64,000 nt of DNA, taken from NCBI GenBank assembly GCA_018902385.1, contig JABSSW010000017.1, positions 1 through 64,000 of the forward strand, given 5' to 3'. The DNA is from Physcia stellaris (taxonomy: Eukaryota; Ascomycota; Lecanoromycetes; Caliciales; Physciaceae). Made by a program: the position numbers and the translations under genes. The notes beneath the pieces were generated by a model. It did no database searches. It was not told where the DNA came from and saw only the letters and a list, made by a program, of their open reading frames with translations. Numbering within the stretch: position 1 is the stretch's first letter; the number at the start of each line of letters is the position of its first letter. Of the stretch, positions 45,560 to 58,166 are shown piece by piece.

Positions 45560-46536
45560 TGCTTCGTCGTGGCATGTACATAATACTTTGCTCCATCTCT
45601 TCACGGTAGCGAACCATCATACCGAAGCTAGCCCACGCCGTCGGATGAGGCCTACGGAATATCAGGTAGCGTGGATGAACATTACTTGTGGCTCATGACA
45701 TAATGGAATATCCTTGATCAAGTGTCAAGAATATAGCGTTACCTATCATACTACAGCGTCTTATCCCTTGGATATGTGTGATCTATAGAGATTACCCGTG
45801 GTTACAACTGACGTTACTCGTCTATCAACAAGCTATAGTCATGATTGTATTATGCTTCATGACGACCCTGCGCTGCTTTTTCTTATCACAGGTAGTTCTC
45901 TGTTCCAAGTCGAATACCCCTATCGATCACGGCTGTCTTCCAATCTTGACCAAGTTGTTGAGAGATATTGATGTACGGGCTGGCTCACGGTATCCGCTGT
46001 GTCGAGCTCTTTACACAATTAGTGATAGTCAAGATCATCTTAGATCTACTTTAGGAAAGAGATTTTCCGTAAATTGGCAGGAAGGAGTGCGAAAAGGCCT
46101 GGCAAGGAAAGCTAGAGTTACTAGGATTAGCCCTATGGCATGACAACTGGCTGTTGATAGAACACCAAGTATGGGACGTGCATTTCGTACATACATGCAC
46201 CTCCATTATGAGCATCTCATAGAGCTATTCCTGTAAATAGTACTGATTTCTTCGTTCGGGCCATGTGCCAAAAGTCCTGATGTGCGCTAAAGACAGCGGG
46301 TAATGAATGTTCGAGTATGGGTGCGGCTCAGGCGGGCTGCTGGGGGCAGCTGCTACTTTCCTAACCCTAAAAAGTCAATAATTCCAGGAATGTTAGCCGA
46401 AGGTCAGGACCCTTCCGCGCTAAGGGTCCTCGCCTTCGGCTAGGTACACTATCTTCCCTTTAGTCGTAACCGGCGCTTGGTGCCCACAGCTAGCCGGTTT
46501 CTCGTCGCAAATCAATCAAACCTCGTCTCCTTACTA
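45560..46536. other. Intergenic with hairpin sequences
   Basis: No gene is supported. The strongest feature is an inverted repeat at 46394-46442. A second stem, AACCGGC with GCCGGTT, spans about 46467-46500. Immediately after it comes the second MITE with its target duplication. Confidence 0.45.
46394..46442. repeat. Long GC-rich inverted repeat (hairpin)
   Basis: Two 21-base arms, TAGCCGAAGG...AGGACCCTT and its reverse complement, have two mismatched positions and enclose a 7-base loop (CCGCGCT). It could form a stable stem in DNA or RNA. No T-run follows, so a terminator role is unlikely. It may be a small foldback element. Confidence 0.75.
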
Positions 46537-47008
46537 GGGGTCTTCACAGTAGCTTTTTTTCGACCTCGTAGACCTCGCAGACCTCGCAAGCAAAAATTCC
46601 CGCACCTTAGCGTGACTGCAGAATAATTTCATCGAATCACATCCGACGCTAAATTCAGGGTTTTAACGAGCTCAACAAGCTTTACGAGTACTCGTAATGC
46701 TCGTAAGCTAATCGGTCTCGCGAGACCGATTAGAGCTCGTTAACTTCGCAGGCTTCGCAATGAGTCAAATTTCGCAAATTTCGCAATGAGTCAGACTTCG
46801 CGAGCTTTGCGTTTAATAATACAGTTCATCGCACAGCAACAATACACGCACATGATATGAAAAGATTTTATTATGTGAATATTCACAATGATAATATTAT
46901 GTATGATCAGAAGTTTGATGTTCCTTGAATAAACTGCTGCATGATTTTAGCGCCTTCGCAGAAAATTGAACCGGAGCGAGGACGAAAAAAAGTTACTGTG
47001 AAGACCCC
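46537..47008. mobile_element. Palindrome-rich MITE with 5-bp target duplication
   Basis: A 472-base element whose ends are inverted repeats. The left end is GGGGTCTTCACAGTAGCTTT; the right end on the other strand is GGGGTCTTCACAGTAACTTT. Both continue into TTTTCG. Direct TACTA flanks it at 46532-46536 and 47009-47013. Inside are repeated CGCAATGAGTCA and CTCGTAGAC/CTCGCAGAC units and a perfect 26-base palindrome at 46708-46733. No coding capacity is present. It is related in style, not in sequence, to the MITE before the PKS gene. Confidence 0.8.
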
Positions 47009-47013
47009 TACTA

Positions 47014-48338
47014 TCTAGTTCTCACTCCTGGCCGCAGCTCAAGTTCGGCCAAGACTCAACCTAGAGCCTAAGAATCTTACGGCCCATCACCGTGTAATGG
47101 CGCACGCCTCAGACGTACCTATTTGCTTTCCCCAGAATCGTAACCAAAAGCCCTGATTGCTAAGGCTGACATCCCAGCAAGCAATACTACTATAAGCAGG
47201 AGTGTTACTGTTGCAGAAAAAACATCCAAAATCTCCGTATTTACGAGTAACAATTTGCTCCCCGAACACATAGTAATTCCACTCTACCGGTTTTGACCCT
47301 CAGTGTCTTGGCGAAATGTCATGTCAAGTCGCCAACACTCCGGGCATAGCGCTAATCAGCCACTATTGCCATGATTATCGATTCCATGAATTGGCCATGA
47401 ATGTCCAATAAGTCTATGAATGTCCAATAAGTCTATGAACATTGTGCAGGCATAGCATCGATAGTTGCTCGCTTTTATTAACCAGAGGGAGTCTATACCT
47501 CATGGGCAACAGATCTCTACTTAGACACTTTGCGAGATTTGGGAGTGTATGTACTGGAAGGTGCGGGAAGTTCAAAAGAGAGGAGCTGAACCCTCACTTT
47601 CAAATGTGACGCTCTGGGGTCCCTCTCTTATTATCCAATGATCTGTGCGCTATAAGTGCCACTATGAGGTTAGCCGTGCGCTCGGCTCACTAGTCACTAC
47701 TACATGCTCGAAAGTCGCAAGTTTACTCGTATGAGACATACTAATACTGTCTCTCTCCACAGCGGGCTGCTAGCGTCTTAGCGTAATCTAACTTGAAGAC
47801 GTAAAGACACTTGACGATATACCCTGTCGAAGAAGGATGTAATCTCAACGCCGCTACTCTAGAGACACCAGCAACCCGCTGTGAAAAAGGACTGTACTCG
47901 CTCGATGGCTCAAAGGCGAATTGCACCTTGAGAAGAATTGGAATAGATTTGATAACATCATGGTCGCATCAATAATCGCTGGCAGAAAGTCTCTTCATAG
48001 CTACTCTAGGTTAGCCCCTATCTCATAGTACAGCCAACGATCTTGTTTTAGCTTGGGACCGTTTAAAACTACTTATGCGCCAAGTAGACGTAGCGAATCG
48101 AGAAATTTCATCTCCTCCCTGACATTAGCCTGCATGATCTGCTGCATATTAAATGTTCCTTCCCTTTCTCGGTCGCTTATGAGGTCAACTCGTCTCATGA
48201 AATTTCGAAGCATCAAATATATTCTATGAAAGCTAAACAATCATTCAGTCACCCTATTCACGACGCTATCAAGACCTGCCTGGGTTCTGATCGGAAGCTT
48301 GATTGCTTTGTCGTGCAGTACCATAGGCAACATCGAGT
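47014..48338. other. Intergenic with a small tandem repeat
   Basis: No gene is seen. Near 47400-47440 a GAATGTCCAATAAGTCTAT unit of 19 bases occurs twice head to tail. Minus-strand open frames at 47087-47269 and 47741-47926 are short and motif-free. The promoter of the following membrane protein gene must lie in the last few hundred bases. Confidence 0.45.
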
Positions 48339-49697
48339 ATGTCAAACCCAACGCTACCCGATCCGCAGTCGCCGGCGATGAAGCCTCCGCCAGGGTTTTC
48401 GCCCAATCCCAATGACGCTTTCACTCTCCAACCCTACAACATTATCACCATCGCGTTTTGTACGGCCCTTACCACGACAGTGGTCGCGGCGCGTTTATAT
48501 ACCAAGATCCGGATTATCAGAAGTGTGCAGTGGGAAGATTGTAAGCGTACCACCACGAAAGCGAACTGAGCACCCGACGATTGACTGTTCCTAATTTTCG
48601 CAGACTGTAGCTTTATTGGATATGTACGTGGCTTTGGGTCAATTGACTGAGATGCAAGGTTCGACTGACCATGGTGTTTAGCTTGCATTCATCGCGAACC
48701 TAGTCATCGCATACAAAGTGGGAGAACATGGTGCCGGAACTCACCAATGGAATCTACCATATTCAGCGGTCGTGTTCTCTCGCCAGGTGCGTTGCTACTC
48801 TGGGTTTACCCACTATCGCAAAGCTGATTTTCGACACTGCCCAGTGGACGGATTACGGTGACACCACCTACAGCGTAGCCGTACTTTTCACAAAATACTC
48901 TATCCTTTGGCTGATAAAGAGGATCTTCCTCCGGGTCCGATACGATCTGTTCTACTGGACGATCATGTTTCTGGTCGTATCAAACACTATATATTACACA
49001 CTCTTGTTCTTCCTCCCTATCTGGGCTTGTAACCCTAGGGCGAAAATCTGGCACCCGTCACTTCCTGGTCACTGTATCAACTTCACGGCTTTGTTAATGT
49101 CCTCAGCAGCATGGAATCTTTTCTCGGACATTACCATGCTGTTAGTTCCTATTTGCATGATCTGGAGGCTGCAGGTCAGCTGGAAACGCAAAGTTTTGTC
49201 TTCTATTGTTTTTGCAATTGGTGGCCTGTACGTCTATCGATCCAGGAAGACCGTCTGCTGCGTCTCGATATCTACTGACGATGACTGGCAGTGCCTGCGT
49301 TGCAAGTATCATCCGCATCCCTTATCTCACAATACTCATCGACACGCCTGACTACACATATCATAAGATCAAAGGCGTGATGTGGTCGAACACAGAGCAG
49401 GCTTTGGGCATTACTTGTGGCTGTCTTCCGATCTTGCCTCGCTTCATCAAGCACGTTTGGAATGCTTCCTCGATTGGTGATTCCGAGGCGATGGTGCAAA
49501 TGCGTAACGGCAAAACTGGTGCTACCATAAGTCAAAAATCGAAGGCGTCGAAGAAGGACTGGGTGGAACTGAAAGAAACCACTAAGCCAAGAACGCCGCA
49601 ACAGGCCCATGCGCCCTTCGACAATAGTATTCCCACATATAGAGAGGAGCTTGTTCCTTCACATAAGGATGATCTTGAGACGGGCATAAGGGATTAG
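48339..49697 (+). CDS. Fungal rhodopsin-fold (PTH11-like) integral membrane protein 2
   Basis: A second member of the fungal rhodopsin-domain family. Five exons (48339-48540, 48604-48623, 48682-48786, 48845-49227, 49292-49697) join in phase to 371 aa, including a micro-exon of 20 bases. Landmarks are VQWED after helix 1, a YGDTTYSVAVLFTKYSILWL helix, and CNPRAKIWHPSLPGHC as the extracellular Cys loop. LLVPICMIWRLQ, ACVASIIRIPYL and SNTEQALGITCGCLPILPRF follow. The cytosolic tail has a Lys/Ser-rich region. No CFEM domain. Paralogous in fold but not close in sequence to the protein at 24809-26094. Probable membrane sensor; ligand unknown. Confidence 0.8.
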
Positions 49698-52019
49698 AAG
49701 AATCCTCATCCGGATCTGCCTGGGTTCACTGCTGTCCATGAAGGGATCCGGGTCTGGTCTGGAGCTTTTGATCATCCATAATCCATGCTCGGGTTTTATC
49801 CAATTTCAGATACCACAGTACTGGTATTTGTCTGTTTTCAAACCACCCAGCTAGATCTAGATAATATGTAGAAGTACGAGGGATCACTGTGTCTGGAATT
49901 ATGCCTTGGGTGACATGGCATCCGGTCTTTGAATCTACCCTGGAAATAATACCTTGCTTTGCTACGAGCAAAATGGCCAACATACCACATCAGACCGGCT
50001 AACAGCTACTGCTTACCAGAGTCATGGTTTATTTCACTTAACAGATGACTGCACTTCAATACTTCGAAAACATAAGTGATAACCGTGGATGAGCATTCAC
50101 ACTGCGCAATCCAAGCCATGGGTACGAGGGCTGTAGGTTCAAAGGACTCCCTCGCAGTCACACTCCTAGAACGACAACCATAACATTCATCAATTGTACT
50201 ATGCTTCAGAACCTCCGACATTCAGACATCACGTTTTTACCATTTGCCACTATCCTTTGAGTTCTTTCTGTCTAAATGAAGGACTCTGACATCACAGGCT
50301 CAATAACCTCCTTCGCTTCGGCAATCCTGGCTCCGTTGACCTTTTTGTGATGGACAGTGACTTATCAGGCCTCATCGTTGCCAAGCTGGACCGTTTGTTG
50401 AGTATGTAGTGCCTGTGCAGCATTATTGTTCTCGGGACTGCCCACTCGCAAAGCAATTCTACTTGAGCACAATCACAGCCATCCAAAGATAGAGTTGGTA
50501 GCCCATCCAGGTCAGGCGTACTCCATGAGGAGCAAATACTATCACTACCTAGCTGATCGGGAAGGCTGTGATGGCAGCCACTGCAAGCATTGAGATACGC
50601 TCATCTCGTCGGTCTCTAGACATCCTGGATCTCAATGGATGATTAAGATAGAGAAACAATAGGTTCCCAAGCGCTTTCGGGCCTTCGATAATCACAAAAC
50701 CCTTGCTGTAGTCTCCAAGCTCCAACCCACAAGGTTCCTCATTAGGGTTTCAGGCAGTCGTTAAGGTCAACGGGGAACGACGAATGCCGAAGTTGACACC
50801 TACTAACGTTAAGATGAGCTGCGTAAACCAAATAACCGCAAATGAAGCCCGCCCAATGCCTGCGATCGTACAGCCTGTCAAGATTGCGCTCATCTCACTA
50901 AAGGAAACGCCCTTGATCATTTGTAGAGGCGGTAGATTGAGGATTGATGATCTTGGCAGTAACAGCGCCATTTTCAGAACGTATCGAAGTACCTTGACTG
51001 ATAGTGATGTGGTATAATCTTCTCCTTGTATGCTGCCTGCATCTTCTCTTCATTTTTACCACAGCCTGAAGCGATCTCGTTAGACAGTAGGCCGACTAGC
51101 ATCGTCCAGAAGCTGTTGCGAGCTTCCATGCTAGTCTCCTCGAGGACAATGTCTCCCCTCTTACTGAAAGCTTTGAGATCCTGTTTTCGAGTCTTCAAGG
51201 AATATCGTGCCTACCATATCGTATCCTGCAGCGCCCTTGAAGACATGAATGGCTTTCAAAGTGTCTTCTCAAGGTCAGATCAAAATGCATGTCATAAGTG
51301 TGTTAGAACCGGAAGTGTATGCTTGATATGCATGATAGTGATGCTTAAAGAAGAAGTATCTACATGAGGAGGATGATATCATTGGACCTTCTGAAGCAGA
51401 CATCCGCAGGTGCAGTAGACATTCCTTAAAATGTCTTGTTTAAAACCGTGGGAAGCTCTGACGAGGTCCGAAAATCCCACGTAGTCTAGACGCATGCAAA
51501 AATCTTTCCGTAAAAGGTTGCAGGAGACAGAGTGCACACTTTCAGCGCTACTCTCCTACTCAAAGCCATCCCCGTCAGCAGATTGATCCAGCAACTAACA
51601 AATCAATAGCATGGTGCGTATGCCCGACATCGCCCATCAGCAAGATACTCTTTCTGGTAAACGCCGACCCCCTCTCTGCTAGCGCGATGTTGTGTAACCC
51701 ACGGTCACATAATCGGCGATTCGGCATATATGTCGGACAATGACTCCCCGCAGCTGGAAGCGGACCAGCCATGAAGCATCCGATCCTCTGCAGTCTATGC
51801 TCGACGATTCAAGCGGGGCGTAGTCTGTGCACATGGAATACGAGAGGAGCGGTGAGCTTACGAACACGAGTCTGACATGCATATGGCTTATACAAGGGTG
51901 TGCAATGAGGGGACTGATATGCAAACATCATAGCGGATGATTAATAAGTCTCGAATCCAGATGGAAAACTGTAGCTACACTGTAACCCTGGACTTAGTCG
52001 CATCAGGTGTTATTTCACC
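49698..52019. other. Intergenic, no supported gene
   Basis: More than two kilobases without a convincing gene. Minus-strand frames at 51198-50974 and 50971-50750 are adjacent and protein-like (the second is hydrophobic, LILTLVGVNFGI), possibly a decayed membrane-protein gene. I could not join them with a normal intron. The final part includes the promoter of the GMC oxidoreductase gene. Confidence 0.35.
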
Positions 52020-53722
52020 ATGGAGCAAATCCTTGCAAGCGACATCGAGCTCGTCAGCCGTCTCAGCACCACAGGTGTCTACGACTTCATCATTGTAGGC
52101 TCTGGCATCGGTGGAGGTATCCTCGCCGAGGAGCTTGTCAAAAAGCAAAAGAATGTGTTGCTCATCGAGCGCGGTGGCATCGTCTTCTCGACTCACGTGT
52201 GCAACACCGCACGTCCTGACTTCGCTCGTGGGAAGGCGGATTCTCCCGAGGGCAACGAGCTGGTATATGGCGCTCTCAAAGCTACTATCCAGACAGCCGA
52301 GGGTTCCGAGCCTTATGTTGGCGGGCCCATGTACTGTCTTGGTGGCAGGTCTAATGTTTGGGGCTTGTGGACCCCAGCAGTAGATGATGCTACTCTCAAG
52401 GAGTATTTCCCTAAGGAGATATGCGATGATCTGCTTCCAAAGGGCCATGAGGATGCTTTCAACTTACTGTCCAATTACTCCCAGCTTCACGCTATCTATC
52501 CTACCGACGACTTCAAGACAGAGGACGGTACTGTCAACGCTCTAGATAATGCCACTGAGGCACTCAATAAAGCGGTCGGTGACTATATTCAGCCCGGCCA
52601 TAAGCTAGGTCTTGGGACGCTTGCAACACAGCTCAAAGCGCCCTTGCCATATCGATTCCCTCAAGGCGGATTCAGCACCACAGGTCCGATCCTAAACCGT
52701 ATGTATGCCAAAGACAAGAACCTCACCGTGGTGCTGCATACCGAAGTTCTCGAGGTTGACTACTCCGACGGGTAAGTTTTTGATTCGTTTGCATCTGGTT
52801 CCAGGCTGACAGTAGATGCATTTCTAGCCACGTCCAAACCGTTGTCGTACGCTCGGCGACCAATCAACAAATCTACAAGATCTCAGCCGAGAAGTCTACA
52901 GTCGTGCTCTCGGCTGGCACCCTTGGAACAGCAAGGATAGCTCTGACGAGTGGCCTTCAGCACCTGAATCCGCTTATTGGCAAAGGTCTCATAGACCACG
53001 AAGCGTGGGCCATGCGCTGCGCTCAAGAGCGACCCGAGGGCGCAAGCGGTGCCTCGCGAGAGCCTATGCTCCTCCAGAGTATGATCAATATCGCTGGACG
53101 CCGCTGTCTGATGAGCATAACCTACAATTCCAACTTTTTCCTCGGAGGCAGCTCGCGCCTGTCGATCCGGCAGTACTGGGACAAGGAGGGAAGGAAGCGG
53201 ATGCCCATCAAGACCGGAAAGGACCTGATCAAGAACGAGGAGACGGATTTTGATACCGTGGCCGTCTTTCTGGAGTTCCATGCCGAATTGGATGATGAGA
53301 ATGAGGTCCTCAATCTGCCCTCGACAGACCCAATCATCCGCATCAAACGCCCTGACCCGCATGTGGATGAGAGGTTCCAACTCGAACTACAAGAGCTCTG
53401 TACGAAGATTCGAGACTCAACGCTGGACTTGAAGACGAATTTGCCGGACTTTGACCCTGCCCCACGCCCCTCGCTGCTGGGTATTGGAGTTTTCTCGCAT
53501 GAGGTTGGGACGATGCGGATGGATGGGCCGAAGGGAAAAGGCGTTGTGGACCACAATCTCAAGGTGCATGGGTTTGATAATCTTTATTGCTGTGACTTGT
53601 CCGTGTATCCTGTCAGTCCGCCCGCCAATCCTAGTCGGACGTTGACAGCAATTTCTTTGAGGCTGGCAAAGCACCTTGCGAAGAAGAGTCCAAGGAAGGG
53701 ACATCAGCACGATAGCCTATGA
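52020..53722 (+). CDS. GMC-family FAD-dependent oxidoreductase
   Basis: A flavin oxidoreductase acting on an alcohol, sugar or similar group. Two exons (52020-52771, 52828-53722) join in phase to 548 aa. The N-terminal FAD-binding Rossmann motif is DFIIVGSGIGGGILAEEL with LLIERGG following. A second flavin-contact region is STVVLSAGTLGTARIAL. The C-terminal GMC domain carries FSHEVGTMRM, with the probable catalytic His, and SPPANPSRTLTAISLRLA, with the partner Asn. There is no secretion signal, so it is probably intracellular, unlike aryl-alcohol or glucose oxidases. The overall shape recalls pyranose-oxidase or bacterial-type sugar dehydrogenases rather than cellobiose dehydrogenase. It lies near an MFS transporter and an aminotransferase. 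Substrate unknown. Confidence 0.85.
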
Positions 53723-54063
53723 CAGAAAAATGAGGAGTGTCAGCGTACTTTGTATGAGTCTTAGCTTACATTGCGCTCGCTGGTGGGATGTCTGTACAAC
53801 ACGTCTGTGTACTTCATCCAAGGAAATATTTCCAATAAACATTCTGCCCTTGTTTATTCTGTGATATTCGCATTGCAGCGGCAGCTTTCAGTACGCCGCA
53901 CGACATAAACAAATATCAAAGAACTTGGGTACGGGTATATGTCAAGCCTGCTTGGAGCATCTCTATTTTAGCCTTGATATCTCGAAGCTGAGGCAAGTAC
54001 AGTACTTAGACATGTTCAGCCTCATAACAGAATGCATCAGATGTCTCGAAATACAGATAGACT

Positions 54064-55969
54064 CTAAGATTGGCCGTCTTCCTCAAGTGCGATGGCCCTG
54101 TTCTGCCGGCCCCCCGTGTAGACAAATACGGGAACACTTCCCAGCAGACAAATCAATACTAACGTCAACATGGTGACGCCCCAATTAGTTTTTTCGTACA
54201 TGAATCCAGTCCAAGCTGGCCCTACGGCTGTTGCGAAACCAAGGGCTGCGCATAGCAGCGAGTACACTTGCGCGTACGAACCAGCTTTTCCGAATGCATC
54301 TGGGTTTTCCTCTTCGAGAACATCGGCCTCGTAGAACATATCGGCCGAGAGTGGCGTAAGGATTAGGTTGACTCCGATTCCTAGACAACGTGAGAAATCT
54401 GCGAGCCAATACGTAAGACGTCGATCGGCTCACCGATCAAGACCAGCAAAATGCTCAGGCCAATGATTTGTGCCTTAGAGTTGTGTGTGATTAGGACCGA
54501 CAACCCCAGCCCAAGTGCTGTTATTGCGAATCCAGCCAGCGCCACCTTTCGGGGACCATAACGATCCGAAAGAGTTCCAAATGCAGTCCCAAACAATGCC
54601 GGGGTCGTAAGGGCGAGGAAAATAAGCCCCACACCGGAGGATTCGAAGTTGAAGGTCCTCTTGACGAACTGCGCGAGGGTTCCGTCAAAAGAAGCAACGA
54701 TGGTCATGTATACGAAGATACCAAAGACCGCGGTCATAAGACGTTTCGACTGGACGATGATAGTAGTTGAAGGGAAATACTTCATCCTCCAGGTTTCCGA
54801 GGATTGAGAGCCAGCCAGTGGTTGATTATTAGACATGAAATCTGGATGAGGATCAATGTTCTGCCATAGACTTGTCTGAAGCAGCGGAGAGTGAGCGCCA
54901 GACTCCGTGTCTGGTGATTGTCCTGCTTGTTCTCGGTTATGGTCCGAAAAGTGGCCACCCTTGGTTGCCCCGTCCTTTTGTCGAACCCTGGTCGACACTT
55001 GCGATCTTTCATGGGCATTATCATCTGGCGGCCCAGCTTTATCCCATCGGGCTGCGCATCTCTTTTCTATCATCGCTGCTCGCAGAAACAAGTCGACTAC
55101 GAGAGCTGCAATGACCAAGGTAAAGACGGGAAAATAGCCTGCCTGGGCGTATACTATGCCCGCTAGAAATGGCGATAGGAGGAAGCCGCCAGTCATACCA
55201 CTAAAGACAAAGCCCATCCTATTCGCAAATCAGCAAGTCCAATGTTGGGAAAAGACTCGTTGAGAAGGTCACTGACCAAGAGCCGACTTCGCTTGGCTTG
55301 ACAGTATCTGCAATGAGCGGCAAGCCTGCAGAGTAGACGGCACCATTGGAAAACCCTTGAAAGATGCGCGCACATACCAGGAGTGAAGGAGCCTGCGCCA
55401 CGCAGAAAAGTATGGTTGCGAGGATTGCCAGTACGCTGCCCGACACCAAAGGTATTTTCCGGGATCCTAATCTATCACCTACCCAGGCGGTGAATGCTAT
55501 CACAAGTCAAAAAACGAATAAAACTCGGAAGACGGACTTGACCCACGTGCACTTATGGTCAAAGCAAGCCCAAAGGCGACTAGAAGACTTGAAAGCCAAA
55601 ATTGTACTGCCAAATTGTGTGAATCATGGTCCTTGGCACTTTGGGTGCGGTGAGCATACCATCTTCTTCTCTTTCTCCTGACCTCTCGACCAGCGAAAAG
55701 GGAAGGACGGGGACCACCTAGGATCTGTCAATCTTTTTGCGTTATTGATATTTCCCACAGCTACTGACAGCGCCGTAGCCGAAGCCATCCTAAGGTGTTC
55801 TATCAGCCAATCTAGAGAAGCGAAGTTGGGGCAGCAGCGTCAGTGTTGGTTGTATGTTACCTACATTGAAAGCCGCGACGAAGACGGTGATACCAATGAA
55901 CCACTGCGAGGATCTGACTTTAAGCAGGACCGGAGGTCTAGCGCCCCCAAACTGCTTCCACGCCGTCAT
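54064..55969 (-). CDS. MFS transporter (drug:H+ antiporter-like)
   Basis: A membrane transporter with two six-helix halves. Coding starts at MTAWKQFGG (55969), with helix 1 at QWFIGITVFVAAF. A small exon at about 55709-55640 (VVPVLPFSLVERSG) and one near 55610-55550 (FWLSSLLVAFGLALTISA) follow. The exon from about 55500 carries the loop 2-3 motif AWVGDRLGSRKIPLVSG. The large exon (to 54381) spans MTGGFLLSPFLAG, a hydrophilic central loop of about 80 residues, and a second motif copy GTLSDRYGPRKVAL. The last exon (54339-54064) has PAWTGFMYEKTNWG and helix 12. Exon borders are approximate but every part follows MFS order. It resembles fungal DHA/vesicular-amine-type transporters. It is read toward the GMC gene and away from the aminotransferase gene, possibly exporting their product. 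Confidence 0.8.
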
Positions 55970-56626
55970 CTTCGGAGGAAAGCACGCGGGTCGAGGAAAG
56001 GTGGCGGAAGATGCTGGGAGCAATGCTGAGACAGAATATTATGAAGCATTCAAGTGAAATTTCTCCCCACTTTGTGTAACCTCGTCACTGCTCAAACGTT
56101 GCATCGATCGCAGCCTTTAGCTCAATCTGTCGGAAAGGCTTGGTTGGATAGCTTGCCGAGAAAGTGGCAATTTGTCTTCGATCCCTCCTTCCTTGCAGGA
56201 TCTGCCGGTAGATTGATCTATTCATATAAGCGGATGGGTCTCGTGCACCCGGGGTGTTCATAGGTCAATAAGTCGACTTAATAAGCCACTAAAACAGCTC
56301 AAACTTGAGTAATCTGACTGGGTTTCCCTGGCAGGACTGTGGTCAGATTTCCATAGCTGTTGTCCCCCACTCTCTCGGATATTCTTAAACGCCATTCCAC
56401 ATGGTCCCTGTTAATACTAGAACACGCAGAATACACTTTTTCTAGGATCTAGACCTCACGGACGGCCCAACGAAATCCATAAGCCAAATAATGCGATAAT
56501 CGACAAGCATTAGACTTCACATTAGAAGAATTAACGTGGGAAAGAAACTAACAGCCTCGTAACTGATTTTCTTCAACCATCCAGGGTTCTCCGTTGAAGC
56601 AAGACCGCTACAGAGACTTGACTCGA
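55970..56626. other. Intergenic between aminotransferase 3' end and MFS start
   Basis: No gene is seen. Both neighbours are on the minus strand, so this holds the aminotransferase terminator region and the transporter promoter. Confidence 0.5.
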
Positions 56627-58166
56627 TTAGTGATCTACGACATTGTATCCGTTTCCGCCGCTGTGTCCGTTAGGAAGCTTGCCATTCTGGTAGACCTCGT
56701 CGAATACCGCATCTACGACCTTACACACCCGTTCAACTATTTCCTCAACCTCGGCCTCCGTTACGGTGTATGGCGGTGCTAGCAAAAAATGGTCACCGCG
56801 CCATCCATCAGCCGAACCCGAAGCTGGAAAAAGACTGATATCGTATCCTTTCTGCAGCCCTTTGCCACCCAGCCGTTTGGCTATATTCATAGCTGGGTCT
56901 AGTGTTCGCTTGCTGGTCTTGTCCGCTACAAACTCAATGGCCCAGAAGAGACCACGACCGCGTATGTCGCCCACGTTCGGGTGATTGCCCAAACGGTCAT
57001 GGAGTAGATTACCGAGATATTGACCCATAGTCCTCACATTGGCGACTAGATTTCCTTCCTCAATGATTTTCTGGACCTCTAAAGCCGCCGCACAGCTTGC
57101 TGGATATGATTGATAAGTCTGTCCATGGGGAAAGAAGCCGCTGCCTTTCTTGAGACCAGCAATTACTCGTTCGTGGACCAGTAAAGCCGAGATTGGCGCG
57201 TATCCGGCTCCTAAGGCCTTTCCAATTGCTTGGATATCGGGTACCACACCCTCTTGTTGCCATGCATGAAGTGTACCAGTTCGTCCCATCCCGCACATGA
57301 CCTCGTCAAAAATCATGAGAGCACCATGGCGGTCGCAAACATCTTTCATGGCCTGAAAATAACCTGGCACAGCTGTTACGCAACCGAGCGTCTACAGGAT
57401 GTTAGATTGTCCAGATGGTCGATAATCGGAGCAGCACGTACAGTTCCCACCATTGGTTCCGCTATGAAGGCGCAGACAGTCTCTGGGCCGACTCGCTGGA
57501 ACTCATTCTCGAGCTCATCAGCAAGCCTCGACACGTACGCTGTCTCTGTCTCTCCCTTTTTCAAGCCACGGTATGGATTACAGGCTGAGACCCGGCTACT
57601 GTTGTCGGCCACTAATGGTTCGAAGGGCCACTTCCGGGCCTTGAAATCACCTACTGCTAGTGTACCAATGGTTGCACCATGCCATGAACCCTCTCTTGCA
57701 ATGAATCGGTACCGACGTGTTTCTGATGATAACTCGAGAAAATACTGCCTTGCAAGCTTCATGGCAGCTTCCATCGCCTCAGATCCTTACAGGCAATTAG
57801 CTTTTTCGCACTAAGTTTGGGATTCGCCGGCTGAAACGCACCGGAACCCAGAATACAAGCTCGGGCCATCTTTCCGTGGGTCGACGCGACCAGGAAGTCG
57901 GCGAGTTCTTGCGCGCATGAGGTTTTGAAATAGCCTGGGTAGCAGTACTCGACCTTTTCCATTTGCGCAGCGACAGCCTGCTGCACACGCACGTTACCAT
58001 GGCCGATGGCTGAGACGGCTGCTCCGCCTGTAGCATCTAGGATCTTTCTCCCATCTGACAGCGTCAAATAGAGACCTGAGCCCGACTCGACGTTGAGATA
58101 GGCATCATTTGAATGAACGTGCTTGTACAAATACGTTTCCACTTTGGTCTCGCCTAATGAGCCCAT
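56627..58166 (-). CDS. Class III PLP-dependent aminotransferase
   Basis: Transfers an amino group between an omega-amine or amino acid and a keto acid using pyridoxal phosphate. Three exons (58166-57842, 57785-57442, 57391-56627) join in phase to 477 aa, the usual family length. Landmarks: DATGGAAVSAIGHGN near the N-terminus, and the PLP phosphate-binding GSGSEAMEAAMKLARQ across intron 1. SWHGATIGTLAVG, the invariant Asp in MIFDEVMCGMGRTG, and the Schiff-base Lys in IQAIGKALGAGYAPISA follow. GHxTYQS-like GQTYQSYPASCAAAL and RGRGLFWAIEFV come next. All catalytic residues are present. No mitochondrial presequence is evident. The neighbouring GMC oxidase and MFS transporter suggest a small metabolic group. 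Substrate unknown. Confidence 0.9.
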
